NCBI GenBank assembly: GCA_024220505.1
Contig: JAKZZE010000006.1
Span: 620,001 to 684,000, forward strand
Length of the DNA: 64,000 bases
Source: Rhizopus arrhizus
Taxonomy: Eukaryota; Mucoromycota; Mucoromycetes; Mucorales; Rhizopodaceae
Direction of reading: 5' to 3'
Shown: positions 12,721 to 24,002 of the stretch, piece after piece
How the letters are laid out: every line of letters begins with the position of its first letter
How positions within the stretch are numbered: position 1 is the first letter of the stretch
The notes under the pieces: model-generated
What the model was told of the DNA's origin: nothing
Databases searched by the model: none
Seen by the model: only the letters and a program-made list of their open reading frames with translations
Translations under genes and position numbers: made by a program

Positions 12721-14631
12721 ATGACTTACCCTGGCGCATACAGTGCTTACAGCTATGACCCACAGCAGCAATACCCACCAACTCAACAGCAGTATAGTAG
12801 CTATGCTCCTCCCAACTATCCACCACCACCACAGCAGGAATACGGTCACTACCCTCCTCCTCCGCCACCTCAACAGTCATATGGTGAGTATCCACCACCT
12901 CCACAACAACCTTACGATGGTTACACTTTGTCCTCTTACCCTCCTCCATCTCAAGAATATGGAAACTATCCACCCTCTCCACCAGCGCAACATTACAATG
13001 GCCATTCTTCCTCACCTCAACAGCAATATTCGCCACATCCAACTCAAACACCTTATGACAATCATCCCCCTCCTTTTTCAGTGAGTTTTCTCTTCTTTTA
13101 TTGTCTCATAAAGCTTAAACCATCATATAGGATCCTTCCCAACAGTCTAGACAATACATTCATCCTCCTGCTTATTCAGGTATACATACTCTTTTAATAA
13201 GCAAAATACTAAAAAAAAAACAACAACCCAGGTCCTGACCCTATCTTTCAGCCCACGGATCCTACTTTAAGTCAAGCCAATTATCCCCAACCCCCTCATT
13301 CTACACATAATCAAGAAGGTATAAAGAAAGATTACCCCACTGATATCTAATAGACTATAGTACCCTATGGCCAACCACAAGAAAATGTAGATGACTATGT
13401 GATGCATGTCAACCCAACCATGCAAAACCAAACACCGCCCAACTTTCAGCTTTCCAACTGTAAGTTATAATCTATCCATCCCATTCACTCGACTCATATC
13501 TCATAGGTCAAGGAAGAAAAAGAGCATTGCTAATTGGTATTAATTATTTTGGTAGCTCAAGTGAATTGAACGGTTGCATTCATGATGTTCATAATCTTAA
13601 GGAATTCTTGATCAAATTTTATCATTTTAAAGCAGTAAGTTTTTTTTTTAAAAAAAAAAAGTATATTGGTGTTCCTAATTTGGTAAACAATGATCATAGG
13701 AAGACATGGTTATCTTAACAGACGATCAATCTGATCCTCAATTCATACCAACCAAAGAAAACATCTTGGCTGCTATGAGATGGCTTGTGAATGATGCCCA
13801 AGAAAATGATTCGTAAATTGATAATGGATAAATCATTTTATTCCCTTTGTTCTCTAATAGTTTGTAGATTCTTTTTTCATTACAGTGGTCATGGTGGTAG
13901 AGTACAAGATATGGATGGTGATGAAGATGACGGATTCGATGAAACGATTTATCCTGTGGACCATGACCAATATGAAGATGATTCAGGTCAAATTGTTGAT
14001 GATGTAAGACATGTAAGCCTCTTGTTTTCTTTAGACCAATTGAAATTTATAGGAAATGCATGAAATCATGGTTCGTCCACTGCCAAGAGGTTGTCGTTTG
14101 ACAGCTATTTTCGATAGTTGTCATTCAGGTACAGCTCTTGATTTACCTTATGTTTACTCTACGAAAGGAGTTATCAAGGAAGAAAGTATCTTTAAGGACG
14201 CAGGTTCAGGACTACTTAGCGCAGGGCTCGCTTATGCCATGGGCAATACATCAGAAGCTATCTCAAGTTTTATTGGATTAGGCAAGAGTTTGATGAACAA
14301 AAAAAGTGTAGATGAACGAGTCAAGAAATTTAAAAGTTCAGAAGCAGATGTTATTATGTTTTCAGGATGTAAAGATGATCAGACCTCTGCTGATGCTGTA
14401 GAAAATGGTCAAAGTACGGGTGCTATGAGTTATGCATTTACTAGTAAGCATTCTCTTTAAATAATCTTTTGTTGACTCATGAAATTTATAGCTGCTTTAC
14501 ATCAAAATCAACAACAAACTTATCTTCAATTGCTTAATTCTGTTCGGGATATCTTGAAAGAAAAGTATTCTCAACGTCCACAGTTGTCATCTTCTCATCC
14601 AATTGATGTCAACCTTTTATTCTTTATTTAA
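12721..14631 (+). CDS. MCA1: Metacaspase (type I) with Pro/Gln/Tyr-rich N-terminus
   Basis: About nine exons give roughly 500 residues. The first exon (12721-13080) and the next three encode a long Pro/Gln/Tyr-rich region with QQYPP, YPPPPQ and [14 protein letters not shown] repeats, as in yeast Mca1 and other type I metacaspases. The peptidase C14 domain starts at [20 protein letters not shown]. The catalytic His is in [12 protein letters not shown] and the catalytic Cys is in [12 protein letters not shown]. The acidic [18 protein letters not shown] segment fits the conserved calcium-sensitive region. Metacaspases are calcium-dependent cysteine peptidases cleaving after Arg or Lys, linked to stress response and protein quality control. 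The stop at 14629-14631 lies only about 20 bases from the stop of the convergent bHLH gene. Confidence 0.92.
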
Positions 14632-14651
14632 AACAGGATCAATAATCCATT

Positions 14652-15310
14652 TCACCTTCTGAACTCTATCATAAAAGATTTTGTCAGTAAATGTGTCAAG
14701 TAGACAGTGGAGCTTACATCTGGATCTGGTCTATAAAACAAAAATTAGAATAAAATAATATAAGCTGTCTTATCACTTACATTTCACCTAAACTCATTTG
14801 TAATTCACGTGCTCTATCCTTTAATTTATTTTTATCGTTTATCAAGTGCTTTATGTATTCCACAGCTAAAATATAGTTAGTCACTTAATGCCTTCATGAT
14901 ATTTACAAATACATTTCTGAAGTATCACTGCTTCACTACGATGACTTGTATCCAGTGAAGGTACGACATGAACCAGTTGATCAAATCCAATTCTGATATT
15001 GGCTCTTCTTTTTTGTTCTGAGGCAATATGATTTGCTTTCTTTTGTTCTTCTGATAATAATTCATGAGGAGCCTTTCTTGCTCTTCCTGTCTTTGTTGCT
15101 GAAGATGTTTCATAAGGAGAAGATCGTTTCCTTGTATTCTTTTTCGTTGTTGTTGGAGATGGTTCTAATTGACGTTCAAATTTGTCTAGAAAAGAGTCCA
15201 ATAGATTATGTTCTGCTTCAGAAAATAAATCTATTACAAATGAATAATAAAGCCTCTTATTTTTATTTTTACTGCTAATTACCTTTATTCGTTTTTTCAT
15301 CTTTAGACAT
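14652..15310 (-). CDS. Basic helix-loop-helix transcription factor
   Basis: Minus-strand gene from ATG 15310, four exons, about 170 residues. After an acidic/amphipathic N-terminus (LFSEAEHNLLDSFLDKFE) and a basic Ser/Thr linker comes the bHLH domain. Its basic region is KKANHIASEQKRRANIR, helix 1 is IGFDQLVHVVP, the loop is SLDTSHRSEAVIL, and helix 2 is SVEYIKHLINDKNKLKDRA, continuing into a short leucine-containing helix. The H..E..R basic pattern (H, E, RR) predicts E-box (CANNTG) binding. It resembles the small Max/Mlx/INO4-like bHLH factors of fungi, but the target pathway is unknown. The last exon (IPDPDVSSTVYLTHLL..FRR) is less certain. The 3' end nearly touches that of the metacaspase gene (20 bases between stops). 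Confidence 0.85.
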
Positions 15311-15379
15311 ACTTGAACATATAAGCAACAAAAGAGAGAGAGAAAAAAATAAAGAAATAGCCTGGTTTTCATGCTACAA

Positions 15380-15920
15380 AACAAATTCATATTTTACTCT
15401 CCGGTAATCCTCAATTGGTCATGTTGTTTACTTTGGGAATATAAAACAGGTACCTAAAATACAAAAAAGAAATCGGTTTGTTATCGTTTTTTTTTTTTTA
15501 TATCAAAAGTGACTAATACAAAGAATGAACGCTGATGGTTTGTTAGTAGACCAATATGATTGTGTGATATAGTGAGTTAATTGACAGGATAGTGCTTACT
15601 AGACTAGCATGGTCAGTGAAAACACTTTCTCAGCGAAAAACATTCCTCTTGTAATAATGAAGGCCTTAAAATTAGAGGCCAGAAGAGATACTATTGTTGT
15701 TCATCGGAAGAAAGCTGAATGAAGAAAGCAAGTGATTGAAATTACTTATTACAAGCTATTTTATTATAAAATCACATATTCGCAATCCTAATTTATGAAT
15801 ACTATATCTTTCAGTAAATCCGAGAAAGGCTCAGGGATAAAGTAATATATTCAAGATCAGAATGGCGAAAAACTGGATACCCTCACAGTATCTTTGAAAT
15901 TATTCATTTAATTTTGTCTA
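15380..15920. other. Non-coding stretch upstream of the relic cluster
   Basis: No convincing ORF or RNA gene. It contains the promoter of the bHLH gene. The remainder, AT-rich and stop-filled, could be decayed transposon sequence joined to the Fanzor fragment that follows, but no similarity was visible. Confidence 0.4.
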
Positions 15921-15924
15921 TTAA

Positions 15925-15985
15925 TGGCCGAGTTGGTTAAGATGGCATTAACATGTATTCTATTCAAATCTTCTGTCATTCAATA
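15925..15985 (+). pseudogene. tRNA-like relic (A box intact, B box degenerate)
   Basis: TGGCCGAGTTGG at about 15924-15935 matches the internal A-box consensus (TRGCNNAGYNGG) at every position and continues as a D-arm-like GTTAAGATGGC. About 30 bases later TATTCAAATCT matches the B box only in part (7 of 11). There is no acceptor stem or proper anticodon arm. It resembles a decayed tRNA-Leu/Ser or a tRNA-derived SINE head. Confidence 0.3.
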
Positions 15986-16219
15986 CCTCAGGATTGTTCT
16001 TGTACTTTTCAAAAGAAAGAAGAATCGTTTATTAATCTAGTCAAAACACCCGGTTTTAAGGGCAAAGGCGTTCTCAGTTGCTCTAAATGTAAGAAGGTTT
16101 GGCAACGAGACGTAAACGCCGCCACTAATATGATGGCGACCTCTGAGGCAGTTTGGATGGGAGAAGGACGACCGGAAGTTTTCAAGCCGAAGAAAAACGA
16201 TGGTGAAGGAAGATCCTGA
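15965..16219 (+). pseudogene. Fanzor (eukaryotic TnpB-like) nuclease, 3' fragment
   Basis: Only the C-terminal part of the nuclease remains, in one open frame of under 90 codons. The zinc-ribbon region is visible: a degenerate first knuckle (CSC), then NLVKTPGFKGKG and the second knuckle [23 protein letters not shown] follows and carries the final RuvC Asp. The tail [15 protein letters not shown] fits the C-terminal end of Mucoralean TnpB-like/Fanzor proteins. Known Fanzors are RNA-guided DNA nucleases related to bacterial TnpB. The rest of the protein (Wedge/REC, RuvC-I and RuvC-II) is missing, and the fragment abuts an EF-1alpha pseudogene at about 16200. It is thus a relic and probably inactive. 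Confidence 0.72.
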
Positions 16220-16795
16220 ACTTGGTAAGAGCCCTTTCAAGAATGCTTGGGTCCTCGATAAGCTTAAGGCCGAACGTGAACGGATTACCACCATCGATAT
16301 TGCTCTCTTGAAGCTTGAAACCCCACGCTGTCATTGATGCTCCTGGTCACAGAGATTTCATCAAGAACATGATTACTGGTACTTCTCAGGCCGATCGTGT
16401 TATTCTTATCATTGTTGGTTATGCTGCTGATATTTCCAAGGATGATCAAACCCGTGAACACGCTCTTCTTGCCTTCACCCTCGGCGTCCGTCAATTGACT
16501 GTTGCTATCAACAAGATCCACGTGGTCCGAAGCTCGTTACAACGACATTGTCAAGGAGGTCTCCTTCTTCATCAAGAAGATTGGCTTCAACCCCAAGTCT
16601 GTTCCTTTCGTCCCCATTTCTGTCTGACATGGTAATCACATAGCTAATGACAACACATGTCCGTCAAGGATATCCGTCGTGGTAACGTCTGCTCTGACTC
16701 CAAGAAAAATCCTGCTAAAAAAGTTGATTCTTTCACTGCTAAAGTTATCATCTTGAACCACCCTAGTTAAATCTTTGCAGGTCACACCGCATTTC
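16204..16795 (+). pseudogene. Elongation factor 1-alpha pseudogene, intronless and deleted
   Basis: Clear EF-1alpha (eEF1A) sequence in pieces: [75 protein letters not shown], then after a frameshift the DNA still spells the next segment ([19 protein letters not shown]). A large internal deletion then jumps to [19 protein letters not shown] and [11 protein letters not shown]. The start codon, P-loop and C-terminus are missing, and several substitutions and small deletions are present (for example the NKMDTTKW part). Base use is richer in C than the neighbours, as in a highly expressed parent gene. The absence of introns suggests a reverse-transcribed (processed) copy, but the parent gene may itself lack introns here. 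Confidence 0.88.
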
Positions 16796-16799
16796 CAAT

Positions 16800-17324
16800 C
16801 CAAGTATTGCCGTAGCAAACACAGTTTTCATTTCTTCTGAAAGGATTAAGATCATTACAGGTAAAAAAAATCTGAACATAAACCTCCATTCGTCTCAAAA
16901 CTAGTTTTTTTTTTTTCCGTCTGATTTCTATTTTTGTATCATCCAAAAAAGGTAATCTAAACATCTGAAAATTAGCTGTAATTAGTCCAAAAAAATACTA
17001 ATATCGTCTGAATTTAAAGTAGAAATACTGTAGTCTACCTTCTTAAAAATGAATTTTAATAAATATTAAAATTTTCATCCATAAAAAAAAAAAAAAAAAA
17101 AAACTCTTTTAAAAATGAAACAAATTGAAAACAATAGAATATATTATGATATTAGTAAATTATGAAAATGCCTATTTCAAAAGAATAGCCAATAAGAAAC
17201 TGAGCCTATAAAAAACATTCTTTTAAACAATTGCATTTTTAGCAAAAAAAAAAAGTGTTTTCTCTTGTTTTTTTACATTCATTCATTCGATTTATAGACA
17301 TAGCTTTTATAATTTAGTTGTATA
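16800..17324. other. AT-rich intergenic region and Whi3-like gene promoter
   Basis: No gene seen. A-run of about 20 at 17082-17102. A TATAAAA motif lies near 17207 (GAGCCTATAAAAAACA), about 120 bases before the start codon at 17325, and is a good candidate TATA box. Confidence 0.45.
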
Positions 17325-18490
17325 ATGATGATTAGTGAAACAAGCCCCTTTACACATTCATTGAGTTTTGACGATATTTCAAGAATTCATCAACCACTCT
17401 CACCCAAGAATAATAACTCAGATGATGTAACCACTATATTTGTAGTGGGGTTTCCGGAAGATATGGCTGAAAGAGAATTTCAAAATATCTTTACCTTTTG
17501 TCCAGGTTTTGAAGCTGCATCATTAAAATGGCACTGTAAAGATCAGCAGCATAACGATACACAAGGGAAAAAGCAAATGGTAAAAAACAACGTTTACTAA
17601 TCTTTACTATCAACTTACATTTATTGTAGATTGGTTTTGCTAGATTCAAAACACGATTAGAAGCGCTGGAATCTATTGAAATACTAAATGGTAAAAAGAT
17701 TGACCAAGAAAAGGGTATAATTCTTAAAGCAGAAATGGCCAAAAAGAATTTACATATCAAACGAAGCTTTAATACGGATACAAAATCAAGTGCATCCTCA
17801 TCAATTATATCAAGAGGAGAAACAAGAGGAAATAGTTATGATGGCTTCTCACCTTTGCCAAGTGATTTACTTCAGGATGATACCTTTATGGATCATTCAT
17901 TAAATGATTCTCTCTTTACAACTCGTTCTTATTCATTCGATCAAAACTTATCCTTCATTTCCCGCTTTGGTTTATCACCTCTTCATTATCATCAACAACA
18001 ACATCAACATCAATTTATTAATACTACCACAACTAATACTAATAATAGTCAACAGCATACAAGATACGAATTCAAAAACGATACCGAGTCTGACCCACAT
18101 TACTACCATTTATCTAATCAAGAATTATCATTACCTCCACGTATGATGGATGGCAACCCACCTTGCAACACAATCTACGTAGGCAATTTACCAAGCACCA
18201 CATCTGAGGATGAATTAAGAGCCTTATTTTCAAACTGTAAAGGATACCGTCGCATGTGTTTCCGTACCAAGGGTCCCATGTGCTTTGTTGAATTTGAAGA
18301 TATTCTTTGTGCTTCTCAAGCAATAAAGGATCTTCAAGGATATACTTTATCAAACTCAGCCAAGAGTGGTGTTCGGTTATCCTTTAGTAAGAATCCTTTG
18401 TATATCAAGCCAGTGAAGGAACCACTGATGAGTTTTAAACAGTTGGGTAATACATTAATGAATGACAATAAAAGACATTTTATGTTTTGA
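17325..18490 (+). CDS. Two-RRM RNA-binding protein, Whi3/Scw1-like
   Basis: Exons 17325-17579 and 17630-18490 (intron GTAAAA..TAG) give about 371 residues. The first RRM is split by the intron: [20 protein letters not shown] then [21 protein letters not shown]. The second is [20 protein letters not shown], then [14 protein letters not shown], ending in [14 protein letters not shown]. The second RRM, with [10 protein letters not shown] and SFSKNPL, is characteristic of Whi3 and fission yeast Scw1. These proteins bind mRNAs (in budding yeast, CLN3) and influence cell size, wall integrity and, in hyphal fungi, nuclear cycling through condensates. A polar His/Gln/Asn-rich linker ([17 protein letters not shown]) joins the RRMs, consistent with condensate formation. 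A broken copy of the 5' end of this gene lies at 23895-24002. Confidence 0.9.
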
Positions 18491-18499
18491 TCCATATAC

Positions 18500-20497
18500 T
18501 TTATCTTTCATAATTGTACATGCTTTCTCATTAAAAGTGCTGGATACTTGGTCTTACTCTCATGTATACATGAACGTGGTCGCTATTCTAGACAGTGTGT
18601 TTATGTATAGAGTTATAATAACTAAATAATTATATCTATGGCTTGGATTGCAGCATGATTTGCTAATTTACAAACCATATTTCGTACTTTTAGTACCTTG
18701 GTGCATAACATTTCGACATAGGTGAGTACAAACCTAAAGAGGTCTCTCTTGCACTTACTCGTATCCACAGCCTTGCTTCTTTTTATGTTTGAAATATCAA
18801 AAGCTCCTATTTGTTGTGATTAAGCGTATTCCATACTATGTCTACGTTGTTCTTACAATATCGACAGTATGCAGCACTATAATCATTTTATAGATACAAG
18901 CTTAACAACTTCATGACAAGTATCAACTGTTTCAACTTTTTTTTTAGCGAATATGCTTTTTGAGACAAGTGGAAATTGAATGATACTATGGTTAATACTG
19001 CTATGAGCTCACGGACAAGAACTGTAAGCTAATCTTATTTTACATGAACCCCAAAACTGTGTCATTAGTATGTAGACATGGAAATTTTTTTTACCAAGAG
19101 CAAATGCAGCTAATTATATCATTTGATTGGATTGTAGAACTAAATAACGCGATCCTGCAAGGCATAAGATGTGGTTTTTCTAAATACACACTAAAAATAT
19201 GTTAAAGATCATTAACCGTACTGAGACCATATATAAGGCTACTGATATATCACATATGATTCAATCCATAAATTTGGTATCATTCACAGCAATAAGAATT
19301 TAATCTGTTTGCCAAGCAAGTTTAATATGTGTTCTTGGTAATTGAGTATCAAAATATAAGCCTTTCAGTAACAAAAGAAACACAAGAGTACCTTTGTTCA
19401 ACAGTAAGTATTATAATATAGTTGAGCATAGTATACCAATAAAGTGTCTAGTTCAGTTGAATGAGAAAGCAGCAGAACAAAAGGGTTTTGCGATTGCTTT
19501 GAACGTATAGTATAGACCCTAAATACTTACCCATTCTATTTGAAAAATTAGCTGAGTAAACAGAGCATTAAGGCTTTTGTTATTCTGCTTCTTTTCGTAA
19601 TAAGTACCAGCGCCTTTCGACGTAAGCCTTTTTTTTTACCATATTTGTATGAATTAGTAGTAAATATTTATCAATAGCACTTTTACTTTTGATTTAAGAT
19701 ATCCATATGCATTAGTATATGCAATATTATCAATTTGATACTAAAGTTTAACAATGAAATTTAAGAAGAACAGAACAAAATACTATAAAATATAAATGAA
19801 GCTGCACTTTAGAATGAGATGGCTAAATAAAGACTAGCCTGTGATTTTTTCCACTAATATAAACTGTTATAATTTTAAATGATGCATACATAAACTGTAT
19901 GTTGTGCTGAAGTATAAGTTTCTATTAGAAGGCAAATCAATCTTATTGCATAGATCTAAAATCATTGTTAGCTGACCTTGTAATATGTAACTCTAAAAGA
20001 TATTGAATTGATCTTACTGTTTATATGATAATTTTATTTATTATAACCTGGTTTATTTCATATTTTATACTTTTTATTTTACTTCTTCTTTTAAAACTAT
20101 ATACATATACACATGTTGATGATTATTGATTAAATGTAGAAATTGCTATCTTTTAAAACAACGAAAGCACAAAAAAGAAACCATATTTCTCCATATCCAG
20201 ATCATGCCGTAGCAATCATGATATAGTGGATGTAGACGATTTAAAAGAAAGTCATAAAAAACAGCAAAAACAATATAAAACTTAAAGAATAATTGTTAAT
20301 TTATATCTGATCAATAAAAGATGGCGAAGCTATAATTTCACTTTGTGAATAGTATCAATTTAAGCTTTTCAAAATCATAACTTATATTTATGGATTCATT
20401 AATATTACAACAAGTACATTTTGCTTTATGGACCAAACATATTTCTTACGATTTCCCTTAACCACAATCTCCCTTTAAAGTCTTGAATCAATAAAGT
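18500..20497. other. 2-kb gene-poor AT-rich region
   Basis: Stop-filled in all frames. No protein, RNA or tandem repeat recognised. Likely decayed repeat sequence; position 18640-18780 has a slightly less AT-rich stretch that could be an old transposase, but I could not identify it. Confidence 0.45.
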
Positions 20498-20614
20498 ATG
20501 GGTATTTTATCGTCAACATTAGGTTTACTAGTCATCTATTCAATCTCAGTTTTCCCCTTTTTTTATTTTATTAAAAAGCAGAAAGGAATTTTTCTTTCTT
20601 TTTTATTTTTTAAC

Positions 20615-20938
20615 ATGAACTCTTCCGCTTGCCTCTTCTGCGATGATGGTGGAAAACACGTGTACGTAAGTGGACGGAAAATAAATGATTACAGCCTGGA
20701 CGAACTGTACTTGGCTGTGGTGGCCTGTGGGGCTAAAGGCTTTCTACACGTAAAAGCCAAGCAAAGAAGAGGACGAAGAAGGTTTGTTATTTAAATGGTC
20801 TAAAAACAAGACATGTAATTTAATTTTTCTTTTATTTATAAAGGTTCGCCTTATTGCACTTTGCCTCACCAGAGGAGGCATTCATCTTCTGCTTCAACAA
20901 CAGTAGAAGGGAACTCCTTCCTGGTATAAATATTTGAG
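20615..20938 (+). CDS. Small RRM-like protein of a repeat family
   Basis: Two exons: about 20615-20780 (ATG, MNSSACLFCDDGG) and about 20842-20938, with a GT..AG intron between. The protein is about 86 residues. It has a CLFC pair, then VYVSGRKINDYSLDELYLAV, KGFLHVKAKQRRGRR and RFALLHFASPEEAFIF, which together look like a short RRM (strand-helix-strand with an RNP1-like segment). A diverged copy on the minus strand at about 58670-58930 keeps the same intron but has an in-frame stop, and has a further downstream exon absent here. So this copy may be 3'-truncated. Function unknown; it sits in repeat-rich DNA and could be a transposon-carried gene. The ORF could begin earlier (20498), but the ATG at 20615 fits the family part better. 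Confidence 0.5.
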
Positions 20939-21712
20939 CATAATTCGTAAGTGCTTAACATTTGTTGTCTATCTAATTATCTATGGTTGGATAACTAACT
21001 GTTATGTACGGTACCTTCTTCTCCCTTTTCTCTGTTTTTAAATAAAGAATTGATTTAAAAAACATATTCTTTTTTATCGTGTTTCATTAGAGTAAATTTA
21101 GAGCATCTTAAAAGTGTTGTTAGCCAAGCAATATTGTTCATTGCTTACTATAAACAAGTGATAATTTTATATAAAATATTTTTCTCATTGATAATACAAG
21201 AGCAGTATATAAATCAATGCTTGTAACTTATTACTATTATATAATAGCCATCGCCATTCTTAAGCTGACCTGTTTATTATTTTGTACGTTGTCATTATCT
21301 TTACTTTGTGCTATCCTAAAGAAGTAGTGACTAATATTTATAAATTAGATTTGATTGATTCTTGTCTTGTACGTCCTTAACCTTGTTTCTACTTTTTATT
21401 CAGACCAACAAAACATAAACAAAGGATGCATCAGAACATACCAATCTTATATTTAGATTTGTTAGTGTAATAAAAGCCATTGCTTTGCTCTAAAAATAAT
21501 CCCTTCTTTATTCTAAATGGAAACAATTCTTAAGCGTTTGCAAATGTCAGGAATCATTGTTATTTTATTTAGGAAAAAGAAGAAGCAAAAAAGTACAGTT
21601 TGTTTCAGCCAATAGACACTTTGTCATACATCAATGCATAAACTGACTTTTTGTACGCTTTAGTCTTGATTGAATATTTCCTTTTCAGAAAAGATAATCT
21701 ATTTTCACACAA
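20640..21712 (+). repeat. Partial copy of the arm-associated repeat (gene, A and B segments)
   Basis: Three parts match the arms and right flank: the RRM-like gene and its downstream DNA (20640-21055; matching minus-strand 58560-58930), segment A (21345-21465, matching plus-strand 57590-57710 and the complement of 25220-25350) and segment B (21502-21712, almost identical to 25470-25680 and to the complement of 57235-57475). Segment A is reversed relative to B when compared with the arms. The rest of the arm (including the GC-richer core) is missing. Confidence 0.72.
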
Positions 21713-21719
21713 ACGAAAT

Positions 21720-23880
21720 TGAATACATATGTGCATTTCCTATCGATGAAATTTTAATGATGCGATTAGAATTATTTAAAAGAATAAAGCAATACAAAGA
21801 AATTATCATAAACTAGTGATCTATTTACAGATTTCTAGATAATAAAAGAATAAGAATAAGAGGAAGTTAAGTATAATATCTAAAAATTCTTTTATTTTTT
21901 ACTATGAATATAATAACCTTCCAAAATCCATGAATGTCTGCCGCATTTATAAGCTTTGAGATTTTCTATTATGATTAAATTGTTTAAATAACTTTTTTGT
22001 GTGTCTATAAATGCTTCCTTTTTTCTTCCATATATTTAAATTCTCTTATCCCTTCCAGCGGGCTGTCAGGTACCAGACTGTTAGCAGCGAAATGTTGTAA
22101 TAGGATTTTAGATTATAAAAATCAGCCAATAAAAACGCATGTCTGCATAAAATAATTTTAACCGGATCATTGTACATCAATAATCTAAGCAAATATCAGA
22201 CCTGGTAATTTTCAAAGTGTTAGTTACTTGTAGAATATAGTATGTATAATATAGAATTTACTGAAAAAAGCTGTATTAAAGTGCACTTTTATTTTTTATT
22301 CTTTTTAGTTTCGTTTTCCGGTTTAAGCCCAGGCTCCTATGTTACATGCATTAAAAACATGTGAAAGGATACGAATGATAGATCATTCCTTTCCTATTCT
22401 TAAGAAGAATTATTTATACCATTAGTAAGACTAATATGGAATGCTATATAAAACAACTTTTATTAATACAATGTACTATATAAAAACCGAAAAAATATTT
22501 CAGTACCCAGGTATAATTAGTTAATCTATTTACTATAATGTATAGAATTGCACTCTAGACACTAAAAATGAAAAACGTGTGTATATATACTCTAAACATG
22601 TAAAGGAGTATTGATATAATCTATATTGAGTAATGAAAACAGCATATAAAACTATATAATGAAGATTGCTGTGGCATATAAAGCTTATAAAGGATCTATA
22701 TACATCTAAAGAATAATAATTTTTTTTCGTAAAATCAAAAGTATTGTAAAGCCAATAAATGGTATCTTATATTAAATATCTTTCTGAATTACATGTACAT
22801 ATTCCAAAATGGCTTTTCCTTGTCGTTCTTATGTACTGATTTTGCTAAGAAATACGTTTATCTGATACCACCAGCAAGAATAATGATTTTATGGGTCTCT
22901 TGGATTATAAAGCAGCATAGCAAATGCCTAATACATGATTCAACGAAAGAATAAAAGGAGTTTTTTAAGAGAAAGATTACAATAATTACATGACGTAGCG
23001 TTAATATGTATATCTATATATATATCAGAGTGTATAGCTGATAGCCTTCGATATATGTCTGCTGCAAGTTGCGCATATTATAAAGACGCAATTCAACAGC
23101 CAGGAGTCATTCCTTGTTCATTGTTTGATTTTGGCTTCCTATAGCTCCTTTTAAGCAAAAGCATACTATTTCCATGAACTATTTAGCATCATTCATTGTT
23201 TGATAATAAAGTTCATACACGTTGATTTTTTAGCGACGTATCTCTCATTAGCTTTTTCCTTCTTATAGAATTTTCTTTGTAAAGTACTTAATATGCTAAA
23301 ACACGAAAATCACAAAAATAAATGGCTGGAAGCATTCACAGCTTTAAATTGGTATTCGCTTAAAATATTTTTCAATTGAATGAATTGACTTACCACTATC
23401 CTCTTTTTTCTTGTGTTCTTTTCAGTTTTAAATCCCGTGCAATAATATTATGCAGCGACTGATGTACTACTAGTTTTCCATTTATAACATATGTACCACC
23501 ACTTTTATATCTACTAACAGTTCGGCACCAGATAGGCTTTCCGAGGGATGGAAGGGCTTTTATATAAGAAAGAGGCCAACAAAAATGTAGTGTAATATAT
23601 GCATTCTCTCTGAAAACAATATAAAAGATTTAAAAAAGAGTAATCGGAATACCTTGCTATTATTGATTGTCATGTAGTTTACTTTTGACTTGAACATATT
23701 CTTAATTGGATAGAGTTCATTTTGCACTAAGGGATGACCTAGTTTTTTACATGAAAATCTTGTAGGAATGTCAGTGGATTGCTTCAATAACTCTAAATAG
23801 TCATGCACAACTGCTGTATATTGATAGAACATAGAATTAATATGTTCATACCATTGAATTATAACAGAAGATACTTAACT
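21720..23880. other. Gene-poor AT-rich region
   Basis: About 2.2 kb without a recognisable gene. A weak 90-codon frame on the minus strand (23560-23832) has no known motif. No tandem repeats or RNA genes seen. Confidence 0.45.
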
Positions 23881-23894
23881 ATTTGTGCGTTCAT

Positions 23895-24002
23895 TTAGTT
23901 TGACGATTTGTAAATAAGCCATCATCCATTCTTACCCAAGAAGAATAACTTGGATCACGTAACCACTATGTCCATAATGGGAGCTTCCGGAAGACACGGT
24001 GA
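23895..24002 (+). pseudogene. Broken fragment of the Whi3/Scw1-like gene 5' end
   Basis: About 108 bases align with the intact gene at 17362-17472: TTTGACGAT, CATC.., CTTACCCAAGAAGAATAAC, GTAACCACTAT and CTTCCGGAAGA recur in the same order. In-frame stops occur (GACGATTTGTAAATAAG). It covers the region before and the first strand of RRM1 only. Confidence 0.78.

Noticed and set aside
12524..13051. 175-codon frame on the minus strand
   Set aside because: Antisense to the Pro/Gln-rich metacaspase exon; repetitive codons there create open antisense frames.
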